From NCBI RefSeq assembly GCF_017357865.1, contig NZ_CP060096.1, forward strand, positions 1,537,001 to 1,601,000: a DNA stretch of 64,000 bases, in the 5' to 3' direction. The notes beneath the pieces were generated by a model. That model worked only from the letters and a program-made list of their open reading frames with translations. It was not told where the DNA came from and ran no database searches. Positions 1-7,284 of the stretch are shown here, piece by piece. Source of the DNA: Aceticella autotrophica (GTDB taxonomy: Bacteria > Bacillota > Thermoanaerobacteria > Thermoanaerobacterales > Thermoanaerobacteraceae). Made by a program: the position numbers and the translations under genes. The number at the start of each line of letters is the position of its first letter. The stretch's first letter is position 1.

Positions 1-359
1 CCTTCTAAACCCGGTGTTAGAACTATTTCTGCTCCGTATGCAGTCAAAAGCATCCTTCTTTCTATACTCATTGTATCTGGCATTACTATCACTACCTTAT
101 ATCCTTTGGCAGCACCTACCATTGCAAGACCGATGCCTGTATTTCCACTTGTGGGTTCTACAATAACACTACCTTCTTTTAACTTGCCTTCTATTTCAGC
201 ACATTCAATCATTGATAAAGCAATTCTATCCTTTATACTGCTGCCGGGATTAAATGCTTCAAGCTTTAAAAAGACATCAGCAGCATTCTTTTCAATAATC
301 TTATTAAGCATAACAACAGGTGTATTGCCAATAAGATCATATATTTTACTTGCCCTCAT
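1..359 (-). CDS. cysK: Cysteine synthase, N-terminal part (runs off the window)
   Basis: PLP-dependent O-acetylserine sulfhydrylase, which makes cysteine from O-acetylserine and sulfide in the cytoplasm. Only the first 119 or so codons are in the window, read leftward. The fragment begins [16 protein letters not shown] and contains the PLP-lysine region ([11 protein letters not shown]) and the substrate loop ([10 protein letters not shown]), both diagnostic of the CysK/CBS fold. The start is the ATG whose complement lies at 357-359. The related cystathionine beta-synthase-like paralogues cannot be excluded without the C-terminus. The adjacent divergent TSUP pair (464-1170) may be a sulfur-compound transporter, which would fit sulfur metabolism, but that link is inference. 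Confidence 0.9.
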   Translation of the reverse strand, partial: MRASKIYDLIGNTPVVMLNKIIEKNAADVFLKLEAFNPGSSIKDRIALSMIECAEIEGKLKEGSVIVEPTSGNTGIGLAMVGAAKGYKVVIVMPDTMSIERRMLLTAYGAEIVLTPGLE

Positions 360-463
360 TTTATAATACCCCCCAATAAATATCTACTTAAAATTTTAAA
401 TCTAATACATATATTGTGTCAAATAAATCAAAATAAATATATAAATAAATTATAGGTGATTTA

Positions 464-820
464 ATGAAAAAAAAATTGCAGTTAATATTAATAGGCTTTT
501 TAACAGGAATTTTAAATGGTTTATTCGGTGCTGGCGGCGGTACATTAATTGTACCTTTTTTTGTATTTATACTTGGTATTGAAGACCATAAGGCACATGC
601 AACAGCTATTTCCATAATTTTACCCCTTACAATACTAAGCTCTATTATTTATATTAAGGAAAACCTTATTAATTTACCTTTGACACTGAATATTGCTTTA
701 GGAAGTACAGTTGGCGGTTATATAGGTGCAAAACTTTTATACAAGATTCCTATAAAAATACTGCGAAAGATATTTGGTATTATTATGATAATTGCAGCGG
801 TAAGGATATTTATATCATGA
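464..820 (+). CDS. TauE/SafE (TSUP) family half-permease, first half
   Basis: 118-residue integral membrane protein with about four hydrophobic segments. It carries the typical TSUP repeat signature near its N-terminus (GFLTGILNGLFGAGGGTLIVP). Full-length TSUP/DUF81 permeases are about 240-270 residues and contain two such repeats; this protein holds only one. It overlaps the next gene by ATGA (817-820), so the two halves are probably translationally coupled and assemble as a heterodimer. TSUP members move sulfite, sulfoacetate, sulfide or other small anions; the substrate here is unknown. An AGGTGAT Shine-Dalgarno site precedes the ATG at 464. Confidence 0.85.
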   Translation: MKKKLQLILIGFLTGILNGLFGAGGGTLIVPFFVFILGIEDHKAHATAISIILPLTILSSIIYIKENLINLPLTLNIALGSTVGGYIGAKLLYKIPIKILRKIFGIIMIIAAVRIFIS

Positions 821-1170
821 AAAATATTATAATAGGTCTATTATCAGGAATAATCAGCGGTATGGGTATAGGCGGAGGTACATTATTAATTCCATTGCTT
901 ACTATATTTCAAGGTATCGAACAACACGTTGCTCAGGGTGCAAACCTGCTATCGTTTGTTCCAACAGCCTTTATCGCATTAATATACCATATAAAAAATA
1001 AAAATATAAAAACAGATATAATATTATATATCATTATCAGTGGGCTTATAGGTAGTTTTATTGGTTCCTTTATATCTGTGTTAATTAATTCTACCTTGCT
1101 AAAAAAAATGTTTGCCGCCTTTTTATTGTTGATGGGTATTTATGAATTATTGTCAAAAGAAAAAAAATAA
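817..1170 (+). CDS. TauE/SafE (TSUP) family half-permease, second half
   Basis: 117-residue membrane protein that repeats the architecture of the preceding gene (GLLSGIISGMGIGGGTLLIP near the N-terminus, then three more hydrophobic segments). It starts inside the stop of the upstream half at an ATGA overlap. Together the two ORFs have the length of one normal two-repeat TSUP permease. Each half has its own start and complete repeat and there is no residual linker, so this looks like a natural two-gene arrangement, not a frameshifted single gene. Substrate unknown. Confidence 0.85.
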   Translation: MKNIIIGLLSGIISGMGIGGGTLLIPLLTIFQGIEQHVAQGANLLSFVPTAFIALIYHIKNKNIKTDIILYIIISGLIGSFIGSFISVLINSTLLKKMFAAFLLLMGIYELLSKEKK

Positions 1171-1189
1171 TCATGAAGTTAATATAGGA

Positions 1190-1837
1190 TTATTCTAAAT
1201 ATTTTTCACCTTTTTTATAAAGATATAAATTATTATCTTCTTTTAAAATTAAATTAGCCTTTGTTAAATTTTTTATATGTTCAATAAAATAGTCTTTTTT
1301 CCCCTCCTCTATATAAACATTTATTTTAACCTTATCTGTATAATCAATACTCTTTATAAAATACTCATTCTTAATCAAGTCATTTTGTACAATACCTAAT
1401 AATGTATATTCAATAATTATAGATATTTTTCTAAAAAGTATTTTTTCAACAATAACAGCATCATCAATGGCAGCTTTTGCACTTTTCCCATATGCCCTTG
1501 CAAGTCCTCCTGCACCTAATAAAATACCGCCAAAATACCTCGTTACAACAACAGCCGTGTTTTTTAAGCCCTCCATCTTAATAACATTTAATACAGGGAT
1601 ACCTCCTGTTCCAGAAGGTTCACCATCATCGCTGTATCTTTGTATTTCATCTCTCTCTCCAAAAACATATGCATAAACATTATGAGTTGCCTGTCTGTGT
1701 TTACTTCTTATCTCTTCAATAAACTTTATAGCATCTTTTTCTGAATTAATTTGTCTTGCATATCCAATGAATTTTGAACGCTTTATTTCTATTTCTTTAC
1801 AACCACTTTTATATAATGTTTTATATCGACTTAGCAA
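1190..1837 (-). CDS. yigZ: YigZ/IMPACT family protein
   Basis: 215-residue member of the UPF0029/YigZ family. The N-terminal IMPACT domain is recognised by KRSKFIGYA, the block SKHRQATHNVYAYVFG and the glycine-rich stretch YSDDGEPSGTGGIPVL. The C-terminal part is the short ferredoxin-like domain found in bacterial members. Bacterial function is not settled; eukaryotic IMPACT regulates Gcn2, and the fold has been linked to nucleic acid or ribosome binding. The start is TTG at 1835-1837, chosen because GAGGTGG lies just upstream of it. It converges with the TSUP pair and is followed upstream by the Nudix gene on the same strand. Confidence 0.88.
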   Translation of the reverse strand: MLSRYKTLYKSGCKEIEIKRSKFIGYARQINSEKDAIKFIEEIRSKHRQATHNVYAYVFGERDEIQRYSDDGEPSGTGGIPVLNVIKMEGLKNTAVVVTRYFGGILLGAGGLARAYGKSAKAAIDDAVIVEKILFRKISIIIEYTLLGIVQNDLIKNEYFIKSIDYTDKVKINVYIEEGKKDYFIEHIKNLTKANLILKEDNNLYLYKKGEKYLE

Positions 1838-1870
1838 ATTACCACCTCAATGTAATTATATCGAAATATA

Positions 1871-1898
1871 CAAAAAAAGAAAACCGATAAACGGTTTC
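1871..1898 (-). terminator. Rho-independent terminator after the Nudix gene
   Basis: On the minus strand, GAAACCG and CGGTTTTC arms enclose a five-base loop and are followed by a run of T. It lies 17 bases beyond the Nudix stop codon. Confidence 0.7.
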
Positions 1899-1914
1899 AA
1901 AAAATTATATTAAA

Positions 1915-2343
1915 TCAAGCCATGATTTCATTCAATAATTTATATTTGGAATAAGAAACGTTTACTAAAGACTTATCTTGGCTATAAGTAATTAAATCTA
2001 AGGCTTTATCAATTGGAAAAAAGCCTCCATCAAGAAAACCTTCATCTGAATTTATTTTAAAGTTTTTATCGTTTGTCGACATAAGAAACCATGTGATTTT
2101 ATTATAGACTGGTCGTTGACGTGTTACTGAATAGAATTCATAGCTGGTTTCTCCAGCCGTTGATAAGACATAAAGCGACTTTATACCGGTTTCTGCAGTT
2201 ACTCTTCTTATAGCAGCATCTACAGGCAGCTCATTATTTCGTATTACTCCCTTAGGTAATGTCCATTCCCCCTTTTCATTTTTTAGGAGAAAAACCTCAT
2301 CTCCGCTGAATAAGACTCCTCCAGAGCAATCCCTGATTAACAT
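1915..2343 (-). CDS. Nudix-fold protein with degenerate Nudix box
   Basis: 142 residues with the overall layout of a small Nudix hydrolase: a strand-rich N-terminus (SGGVLFSGDEVFLLKNEKGEW), then the Nudix helix region. The box begins correctly (G-x5-E: GVIRNNE) but the helix reads RRVTAETG where the family has REUXEEXG. Two of the metal-binding glutamates are therefore replaced by Arg and Ala, and only one remains. This suggests altered or lost hydrolase activity, perhaps a binding role. ATG at 2343 is preceded by GGGGG at good spacing. Substrate unknown. Confidence 0.75.
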   Translation of the reverse strand: MLIRDCSGGVLFSGDEVFLLKNEKGEWTLPKGVIRNNELPVDAAIRRVTAETGIKSLYVLSTAGETSYEFYSVTRQRPVYNKITWFLMSTNDKNFKINSDEGFLDGGFFPIDKALDLITYSQDKSLVNVSYSKYKLLNEIMA

Positions 2344-2547
2344 ATCAAAGCCCCCTAATCTTTATATATTTTAGCATTGTGAAAAAACAAAAGATTTACT
2401 TATACTTATATTAAATAATATTCTTCATAACTTCTTAAATTCCTTCTTAAAAATTAAATTTTTTTAAATTTTCTTCTTTAAATAGATATTATTTTGAGTA
2501 TAAAAAATCTTTAATTATTAAAAATATATATGAAAGGAGTGGTTTAC
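2344..2547. other. AT-rich divergent intergenic region
   Basis: About 200 bases separating the leftward Nudix gene from the rightward DUF3189 gene. It is almost entirely A/T and must hold both promoters. I could not single out convincing -35/-10 pairs among the AT-rich alternatives, and I see no coding sequence or structured RNA. Confidence 0.5.
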
Positions 2548-3033
2548 GTGCATATTATATACCATTGCTATGGAGGAACACATACTTCTATTGTTGCTTC
2601 ATATATCCATATAGGAAGTCTCCCTATGGATAGAATCCCTACAAAGGAAGAAATAGAAAATATTCCTATGTTTGATAAATTAAATGGTCAAAATGATACA
2701 GGACACATTGTACTTATTGGTACCGATGAATACGGAAACAATATTTATACCCTGGGTGTTAAAAATGGAAAAAATCTTGTTGAACCTGCTTTAAAGGATT
2801 TATATTATCACCTTTTTAAGACAAATAACGGTCTTATGCTAATAGACACATCTTCTTTAACTAATTGGATAATGAAAATAGGCGGCTTTACTTCTATTAC
2901 TTTGAAAATGCCTATTATCGGCAGACCCTTAGTCGTCTATGGAACAAAAAAAATATATAAAAATATTGTTCAAACTGTTAAAAACGTAAAAGCACAGGAA
3001 AGTGCAGAATACAATGCTGTTAAAAGAGAATAA
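2548..3033 (+). CDS. DUF3189 family protein
   Basis: 161-residue protein of the DUF3189 family of Firmicutes, recognised by the opening HIIYHCYGGTHTSIVASYIH and by the phrase GHIVLIGTDEYGNNIYTLG. Function is unknown; the family is common in spore-forming Clostridia. I place the start at GTG 2548-2550 and not the in-frame ATG at 2530, because AAAGGAG (2533-2539) lies inside that longer frame and is correctly spaced for the GTG. That start also makes the protein begin directly with the conserved motif. Its 3' end overlaps the convergent hflX gene by 14 bases. Confidence 0.8.
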   Translation: MHIIYHCYGGTHTSIVASYIHIGSLPMDRIPTKEEIENIPMFDKLNGQNDTGHIVLIGTDEYGNNIYTLGVKNGKNLVEPALKDLYYHLFKTNNGLMLIDTSSLTNWIMKIGGFTSITLKMPIIGRPLVVYGTKKIYKNIVQTVKNVKAQESAEYNAVKRE

Positions 3034-4258
3034 ATTTTTTTAATTTCTCTTTTGTATCCTTCTGCACCTCTGCCTTTACATTGATTCCCTCATCTGTAAA
3101 TTCCTCTCGAATTATTTTTGAGTTTTGCTTTAAAAAATTATAATCAGTGTTATTTTTATAAGGAATACAGAAATCTATAATTTCTACATCCCCATAAGCT
3201 GCTTTATCGATTGCAATTAATAAATCCTCAAAACCCCACTTGTTTTTTGCAGAAATATATATATTGTTCTCCTTGTTATTAGGTACATATTCTAATAAAT
3301 CTGCTTTATTATACACATTTATTGTGGGTTTTTGTATTACATCAAGGTCTCGTAATACCTTTTCAACAACCTTTATTTTTTCCATCATATCCTTAGAAGA
3401 AGCATCGATAACATGAATCAGAACATCGGCATATTTTGACTCCTCCAGTGTTGATTTAAATGCCTCAACAAGGTCATGGGGCAATTTTCTAATAAAACCG
3501 ACTGTGTCAATGATAACAGCTTCTCGCCTTGATGGAAGTACAAGCTTTCGTGCTGTGGGGTCAAGTGTTGCAAAAAGTTTATCCTCAACATACACATTTG
3601 AATTTGTTAAATTATTTATAAGTGTTGATTTGCCGGCGTTTGTATATCCAACTATAACAATGACAGGTATTTTGTTTTTTTTACGCCTCTCTCTTTGTAA
3701 ATTCCTATGCTTTTTTATCTCATTAAGCTTATTTTCAATCATTTTAATTCTATCTCTTATGTGTCGTCTATCCGTTTCAAGCTTTGTTTCACCAGGACCT
3801 CTTGTCCCTATACCGCCTCCAAGCCTTGACAGCTTATCACCTATGCCGATAAGACGTGGGAGCCGATATTTTAATTGTGCAAGTTCTACCTGTAATTTTC
3901 CTTCTTTTGATTTAGCTCTTTTAGCAAAAATATCAAGTATCAATGTAGTCCTATCTATAACCTTAATATCAAGCACATCCTCGATATTTTTCAACTGACT
4001 TCCCGAAAGGTCATCATTGAATATAACAAGGTTAGCCTTCATATTATCAATATATTGCTTTAATTCTTCCAGTTTCCCCTTACCTATATAGTACGTCTTG
4101 TCAATACTATGCCTTTTTTGTGTTATTACACCCAGTACCTCAGCACCTGCCGTCTTGGCAAGTTCTTTCAACTCTTCAATACTTTCATCATCACCTTCAT
4201 CAAATACTAAACCTACAAGAACAGCTTTTTCTATTGTATTTTTAATAGTTTGATCCAT
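3020..4258 (-). CDS. hflX: GTPase HflX
   Basis: Ribosome-associated GTPase involved in rescue or splitting of stalled 70S/100S ribosomes. The N-terminal HflX domain is followed by the glycine-rich block SRLGGGIGTRGPGETKLE and then the G domain: G1 GYTNAGKST, G3 DTVGF, G4 NKAD, G5 ISAK. The start is taken at the ATG reading MDQTIKNTIEKAVLVGL (4256-4258), which has a GGTGAT site upstream; a longer in-frame ATG at 4318 adds 20 residues without conservation. The C-terminal codons overlap the end of the DUF3189 gene on the other strand. Confidence 0.95.
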   Translation of the reverse strand: MDQTIKNTIEKAVLVGLVFDEGDDESIEELKELAKTAGAEVLGVITQKRHSIDKTYYIGKGKLEELKQYIDNMKANLVIFNDDLSGSQLKNIEDVLDIKVIDRTTLILDIFAKRAKSKEGKLQVELAQLKYRLPRLIGIGDKLSRLGGGIGTRGPGETKLETDRRHIRDRIKMIENKLNEIKKHRNLQRERRKKNKIPVIVIVGYTNAGKSTLINNLTNSNVYVEDKLFATLDPTARKLVLPSRREAVIIDTVGFIRKLPHDLVEAFKSTLEESKYADVLIHVIDASSKDMMEKIKVVEKVLRDLDVIQKPTINVYNKADLLEYVPNNKENNIYISAKNKWGFEDLLIAIDKAAYGDVEIIDFCIPYKNNTDYNFLKQNSKIIREEFTDEGINVKAEVQKDTKEKLKKFILF

Positions 4259-4391
4259 AAAATCACCATCCCAAATATCACATACATATATATTAAAGCA
4301 ATATATTATATAAATCAAATAATCTTTTTAACATCAATCTCTTAAGTGTTGATTTTTTAATTTTTTTATGTTAATATATTATTTGTAATTT

Positions 4392-4478
4392 GCCGAAGTG
4401 GTGGAATTGGCAGACGCGCTGGACTCAAAATCCAGTGGTAGCAATACCGTGTGGGTTCGACTCCCACCTTCGGCACCA
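4392..4478 (+). tRNA. tRNA-Leu (anticodon CAA)
   Basis: Complete cloverleaf with acceptor GCCGAAG pairing CTTCGGC, encoded CCA, T-loop GGTTCGACTCC and a long variable arm typical of class II leucine tRNA. The anticodon stem CTGGA/TCCAG holds loop CTCAAAA, so the anticodon is CAA. Its 3' end is followed by a terminator and by decayed phage-like sequence. Confidence 0.97.
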
Positions 4479-4495
4479 GAATTTAAGCCTGTTTG

Positions 4496-4528
4496 AACCG
4501 ATTGGTAAAAATCGGTTTTTTATTTTTT
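4496..4528 (+). terminator. Terminator after tRNA-Leu
   Basis: AACCGAT/ATCGGTT hairpin with an eight-base loop followed by a T-rich tract, 18 bases after the tRNA. Confidence 0.85.
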
Positions 4529-4565
4529 GCTAACATTTTATTTTTTGCTAACATTTTGCTAACAT
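4523..4565. repeat. Short direct repeats TTTTTTGCTAACATTTT next to tRNA-Leu
   Basis: The unit TTTTTTGCTAACATTTT occurs at about 4523-4539 and 4541-4557, and GCTAACAT recurs a third time at 4558. On the minus strand this stretch is an open frame reading MLAKNKMLAKNK. It looks like the decayed tail of a gene, possibly an integrase, at a tRNA attachment site. That reading is weak. Confidence 0.4.
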
Positions 4566-4643
4566 CCGTTATATGGAAAATTTTAAAAATGTTATGCCTG
4601 TACTGGGTATCTTGCAAAATCCAAAATACAAGAAACTTTCGCT

Positions 4644-4840
4644 TCATACGACTTTCCAACAATTAATTTCCTTAAAGGGTTCAGATAGCAGTGTTACCAC
4701 TTTCATCTGCCTGTAAAAACTCTTCATTTGTTTAATTTTCTTTATTTGCTTCTCTTTATATTCATTAGAAATTTCTTTTCCATGTATTCTTTCATGGCAT
4801 TCTTTTCACAGAAGTAGACATCGGATAAATATTGTTTTTA
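4644..4840 (-). pseudogene. Remnant of an HNH-type endonuclease gene
   Basis: On the minus strand two frames together read DVYFCEK, then CHERIHGKEISNEYKEKQ and a further 30 or so residues ending at the TGA at 4644-4646. CxxCHxRIHG is the typical zinc/His end of phage-type HNH nucleases, but here it is split by a frameshift and the 5' part is missing. With the neighbouring tRNA-Leu this suggests an old, eroded phage or island junction. The assignment rests on one short motif. The rest of the 4566-4806 stretch shows nothing else. Confidence 0.4.
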
Positions 4841-4904
4841 ATTTTAATTATAAATTAATATTAGATTAATTTTCCTTTAATAATGCAATTGTAAAATAAG
4901 CTTA

Positions 4905-4925
4905 TAGTTGATAAAACATCAACTA
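4905..4925 (+). promoter_or_regulatory. Stem-loop in the PepSY leader (copy 1)
   Basis: TAGTTGAT (4905-4912) and ATCAACTA (4918-4925) form an eight-base-pair hairpin with a five-base loop, ending about 14 bases before the AGAAGGAG ribosome site. It is conserved in copy 2. It could stabilise the mRNA or be an operator; function unknown. Confidence 0.55.
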
Positions 4926-4952
4926 AATAAAAAAAGAAGGAGAAGATGTAAA

Positions 4953-5504
4953 ATGAACAAAAAAATAGTAACATACGCAGTTGCAGGAGCAATGGCACTG
5001 GGAATTGTAGGAGGAGTATCAGCATATCAGGGTATTGCAAATGCACAGACAGGAACACCAGCAACAGCAGTACAGACGACAGCAAATGATAATACGGAGA
5101 ATCCGGGGTATACTGCATCGATTAAGGTTTCAAATCCACAAGACAATGCAATGGACAATGTAAATGAAACAAAAGACAATGAAACACAGGAAAGCACAAA
5201 ATTATCAACACTTGCAAAAATCACACCTGAACAAGCAAAAGCTGAGGCATTAAAAGTTGCACAAGGCACCGTTACAAAGGTTGAACTCGACAATGAAAAT
5301 GGCAATCTTGTTTATAGTGTGGATATAAAAACAAATACAGGTTCAACTGATGTAAAAGTTGATGCAGGAAATGGTAAGGTTTTATATCAAGACAAAGGAA
5401 GCGACAATGAAAAAGGAAAAGAAAAAGCCGGTGAAACAGAAAAAACAAATGCTCCTGACAAAGACAATATTCAATCAGAACAAAATGTTCAATCAGCACA
5501 ATAA
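4953..5504 (+). CDS. Secreted PepSY-domain protein, copy 1
   Basis: 183-residue exported protein. A signal peptide (MNKKIVTYAVAGAMALGIVG, probable cleavage after AIANA-like residues near position 30) is followed by a Ser/Thr/Asn-rich linker. A single PepSY domain starts near KITPEQAKAEAL (about residues 88-145), and the C-terminal tail is highly charged and Gln/Asn/Lys-rich. PepSY domains occur in protease inhibitors and cell-surface proteins; no enzymatic motif is present. The start is the ATG at 4953 behind AGAAGGAGAAG; an upstream in-frame ATG would put the ribosome site inside the protein. The tail ends in the repeat SEQNVQSAQ. Nearly identical to the gene at 6685. Confidence 0.85.
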   Translation: MNKKIVTYAVAGAMALGIVGGVSAYQGIANAQTGTPATAVQTTANDNTENPGYTASIKVSNPQDNAMDNVNETKDNETQESTKLSTLAKITPEQAKAEALKVAQGTVTKVELDNENGNLVYSVDIKTNTGSTDVKVDAGNGKVLYQDKGSDNEKGKEKAGETEKTNAPDKDNIQSEQNVQSAQ

Positions 5505-5519
5505 AATAAAATGATTTAA

Positions 5520-5550
5520 AGGTACTTCTTCAGGAAGTACCTCTTTTGTT
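5520..5550 (+). terminator. Terminator of PepSY copy 1
   Basis: GGTACTTC/GAAGTACC hairpin with a five-base loop followed by CTCTTTTGTTT. The same arms with a different loop follow copy 2. Confidence 0.85.
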
Positions 5551-5642
5551 TAAAAATAAAAAACTCATATTCAAAACCTTTATTTCGAATTTGAATATGA
5601 CTTGACTCGACATTTTTTAATTGTTGTATTTTTTATAACATT

Positions 5643-6044
5643 TTATTTGATAATTTGCAAAAATTCTTTTACTGTTAAAATACGTATTCCTTTATATTCT
5701 TTTATTTCTAATAAATCTTTATCTCCAGATATTATATAGCTACAATTACCGTCAATTGCACAATTGATAAATTTATCATCATCTTTATCTCGAGATACTG
5801 TTATGTTGCTCGTTACATGCACAAATTCCGCAAGATTGTCAATAAAATAAAACATTTTTCCTTTGATTTCTTTGCAAAAATGAAATTTTTTATATTCCAC
5901 AACTTTCCTATACTCAAAATATATATTTTCAGATATTACCCATGTGAATTTGTGCATAGCACAGTTTTCAAAAAGTTCTTCCATAATTGGACTACCAAAC
6001 AATATTGATACGAATACATTTGTATCAATTACGGCTCTAATCAT
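5643..6044 (-). CDS. PIN-domain toxin of a type II toxin-antitoxin pair
   Basis: 133-residue PIN-fold ribonuclease toxin of the VapC-like 'putative toxin-antitoxin system toxin component, PIN family' group. It opens with MIRAVIDTNVFVSILFG (first catalytic Asp in the IDTN motif) and carries further acidic residues in SRDKDDDKFINCA and YIISGDKDLL, as expected for a four-acid Mg2+ site. Such toxins cleave RNA in the cytoplasm and are held inactive by the cognate antitoxin. The gene overlaps the upstream antitoxin gene by 8 bases. Target RNA unknown. Confidence 0.88.
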   Translation of the reverse strand: MIRAVIDTNVFVSILFGSPIMEELFENCAMHKFTWVISENIYFEYRKVVEYKKFHFCKEIKGKMFYFIDNLAEFVHVTSNITVSRDKDDDKFINCAIDGNCSYIISGDKDLLEIKEYKGIRILTVKEFLQIIK

Positions 6045-6276
6045 TCGTATTCCTTATTTCCTTTACCAAATCAGAAATATTTTCTTCTGAATAGCCGTAT
6101 CCTTCTAATATCTTTTTAGTTTCCTTTGTTATTTTAAACGTATCTTTAACAATTTTTAATCTTTTCTGTATTAGATACTCAACAAAATCCAAAACTTCCT
6201 TTTGCTCATCTTTAGGCATTACTTTTACTTTTTCGTATATTATATTATCTAATCTGTCATTGATTGAGTTTGACAT
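6037..6276 (-). CDS. Antitoxin partner of the PIN toxin
   Basis: 79-residue, Glu/Lys-rich small protein directly upstream of and overlapping the PIN toxin gene. The phrase KVMPKDEQKEVLDFVEYLIQKR resembles the DUF2281/VapB-type antitoxins that accompany PIN toxins. The C-terminal part (EGYGYSEENISDLVKEIR) would be the toxin-wrapping region. The start is placed at the ATG 6274-6276 behind GGTGGTAGAA; the longer frame (to 6291) contains that site. Autoregulation is usual for such pairs but no operator was identified. Confidence 0.78.
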   Translation of the reverse strand: MSNSINDRLDNIIYEKVKVMPKDEQKEVLDFVEYLIQKRLKIVKDTFKITKETKKILEGYGYSEENISDLVKEIRNTND

Positions 6277-6335
6277 TTCTACCACCACCATTTTTATTCT
6301 TTTCTTTTATTATATCATTTTTAAAAAATAAAAAA

Positions 6336-6352
6336 AGGTATACGCATACCTC
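6336..6352. promoter_or_regulatory. Small palindrome upstream of the antitoxin gene
   Basis: AGGTATACGCATACCT (about 6337-6352) is a near-perfect inverted repeat about 60 bases upstream of the antitoxin start. It could be the autoregulatory operator of the toxin-antitoxin pair or a weak terminator. Position is the only support. Confidence 0.4.
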
Positions 6353-6357
6353 TGGCC

Positions 6358-6530
6358 TTATATAGTGGATATAATAGGTTCACTGATTGGCAACATATTC
6401 GAATTAATATGATGCATATAAACCCTATTTATATCAAAAATTTTATTGTAATTTGCTATGGCAGGATATTTTACTGCTATACTTAGAGCATCCATAACAG
6501 GCAGTTTGCTTGTAACTGAATGGCAAAAAA
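6358..6530 (-). pseudogene. Unidentified C-terminal ORF remnant
   Basis: The minus strand is open for more than 55 codons ending at TAA 6358-6360, reading KLPVMDALSIAVKYPAIANY then a run ending PISEPIISTI. It has no start codon with a ribosome site and runs into the edge of PepSY repeat copy 2, so it looks like the 3' end of a gene cut off by the duplication. I do not recognise the family. Confidence 0.35.
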
Positions 6531-6538
6531 TTATATGA

Positions 6539-7280
6539 CACAGAAGTAGACATTGGATAAATATTGTTTTTATTTTAATTATAAATTAATATTAGATTAA
6601 TTTTCCTTTAATAATGCAATTGTAAAATAAGCTTATAGTTGATAAAACATCAACTAAATAAAAAAAAGAAGGAGAAGATGTAAAATGAACAAAAAAATAG
6701 TAACATACGCAGTTGCAGGAGCAATGGCACTGGGAATTGTAGGAGGAGTATCAGCATATCAGGGTATTGCAAATGCACAGACAGAAACATCGGCAACAGC
6801 AGTACAGACGACAGCAAATGATAATACGCAGAATCCGGGGTATACTGCATCGATTAAGGTTTCAAATCCACAAGACAATGCAAAGGACAATGTAAATGAA
6901 ACTAAAGACAATGAAACACAGGAAAGCGCAAAATTATCAACACTTGCAAAAATCACACCTGAACAAGCAAAAGCTGAGGCATTAAAAGTTGCACAAGGCA
7001 CCGTTACAAAGGTTGAACTCGACAATGAAAATGGCAATCTTGTTTATAGTGTGGATATAAAAACAAATACAGGTTCAAGTGATGTAAAAGTTGATGCAGG
7101 AAATGGTAAGGTTTTATATCAAGACAAAGGAAGCGACAATGAAAAAGGAAAAGAAAAAGCCGGTGAAACAGAAAAAACAAATGCTCCTGACAAAGACAAT
7201 GTTCAATCAGAACAAAATGTTCAATCAGCACAATAAAATAAAATGATTTAAAGGTACTTCTATTAAGAAGTACCTCCTTT
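6539..7280 (+). repeat. 735-bp duplicated unit, copy 2
   Basis: Second copy of the unit at 4807-5545: same leader hairpin, ribosome site, signal peptide and PepSY gene, and a terminator with the same arms. Differences are scattered single bases, plus a different terminator loop. Confidence 0.9.
6685..7236 (+). CDS. Secreted PepSY-domain protein, copy 2
   Basis: 183 residues, differing from the product of 4953-5504 at only about ten positions (for example ETSAT for GTPAT near residue 36, SSDVKV for STDVKV, KDNVQSEQ for KDNIQSEQ). Signal peptide, PepSY domain and charged tail are all intact, so both copies are probably expressed. The substitutions are mostly conservative, which is compatible with purifying selection or gene conversion since duplication. 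Confidence 0.85.
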   Translation: MNKKIVTYAVAGAMALGIVGGVSAYQGIANAQTETSATAVQTTANDNTQNPGYTASIKVSNPQDNAKDNVNETKDNETQESAKLSTLAKITPEQAKAEALKVAQGTVTKVELDNENGNLVYSVDIKTNTGSSDVKVDAGNGKVLYQDKGSDNEKGKEKAGETEKTNAPDKDNVQSEQNVQSAQ

Positions 7281-7284
7281 TTTA
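7252..7284 (+). terminator. Terminator of PepSY copy 2
   Basis: GGTACTTC/GAAGTACC arms with loop TATTAA, followed by a T-rich tract. Confidence 0.85.

Larger units (their letters stand above)
4807..5545 (+). repeat. 735-bp duplicated unit, copy 1 (PepSY gene with its leader and terminator)
   Basis: The sequence from CACAGAAGTAGACAT through the PepSY gene and its terminator hairpin recurs at 6539-7280 with only a few percent differences. The two copies are direct repeats about 1.73 kb apart, enclosing a toxin-antitoxin pair. Confidence 0.9.

Noticed and set aside
388-615. 75-codon minus-strand ORF over the first TSUP half-gene
   Set aside because: Shadow of a real membrane protein gene with a correct ribosome site on the other strand.
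2530-2547. Upstream ATG as start of the DUF3189 gene
   Set aside because: It would place the AAAGGAG ribosome site inside the gene and add six residues before the conserved N-terminus.
4523-4565. Tandem GCTAACA repeats as a CRISPR fragment
   Set aside because: Units are too short, spacers are a few bases or absent and there are no cas genes; no CRISPR array was seen anywhere in the window.
5027-5499. Antisense ORFs inside both PepSY genes, repeated with conservation
   Set aside because: Their conservation follows from the DNA duplication; they lack ribosome sites and are Cys/Phe/Leu-rich mirror products of the coding strand.
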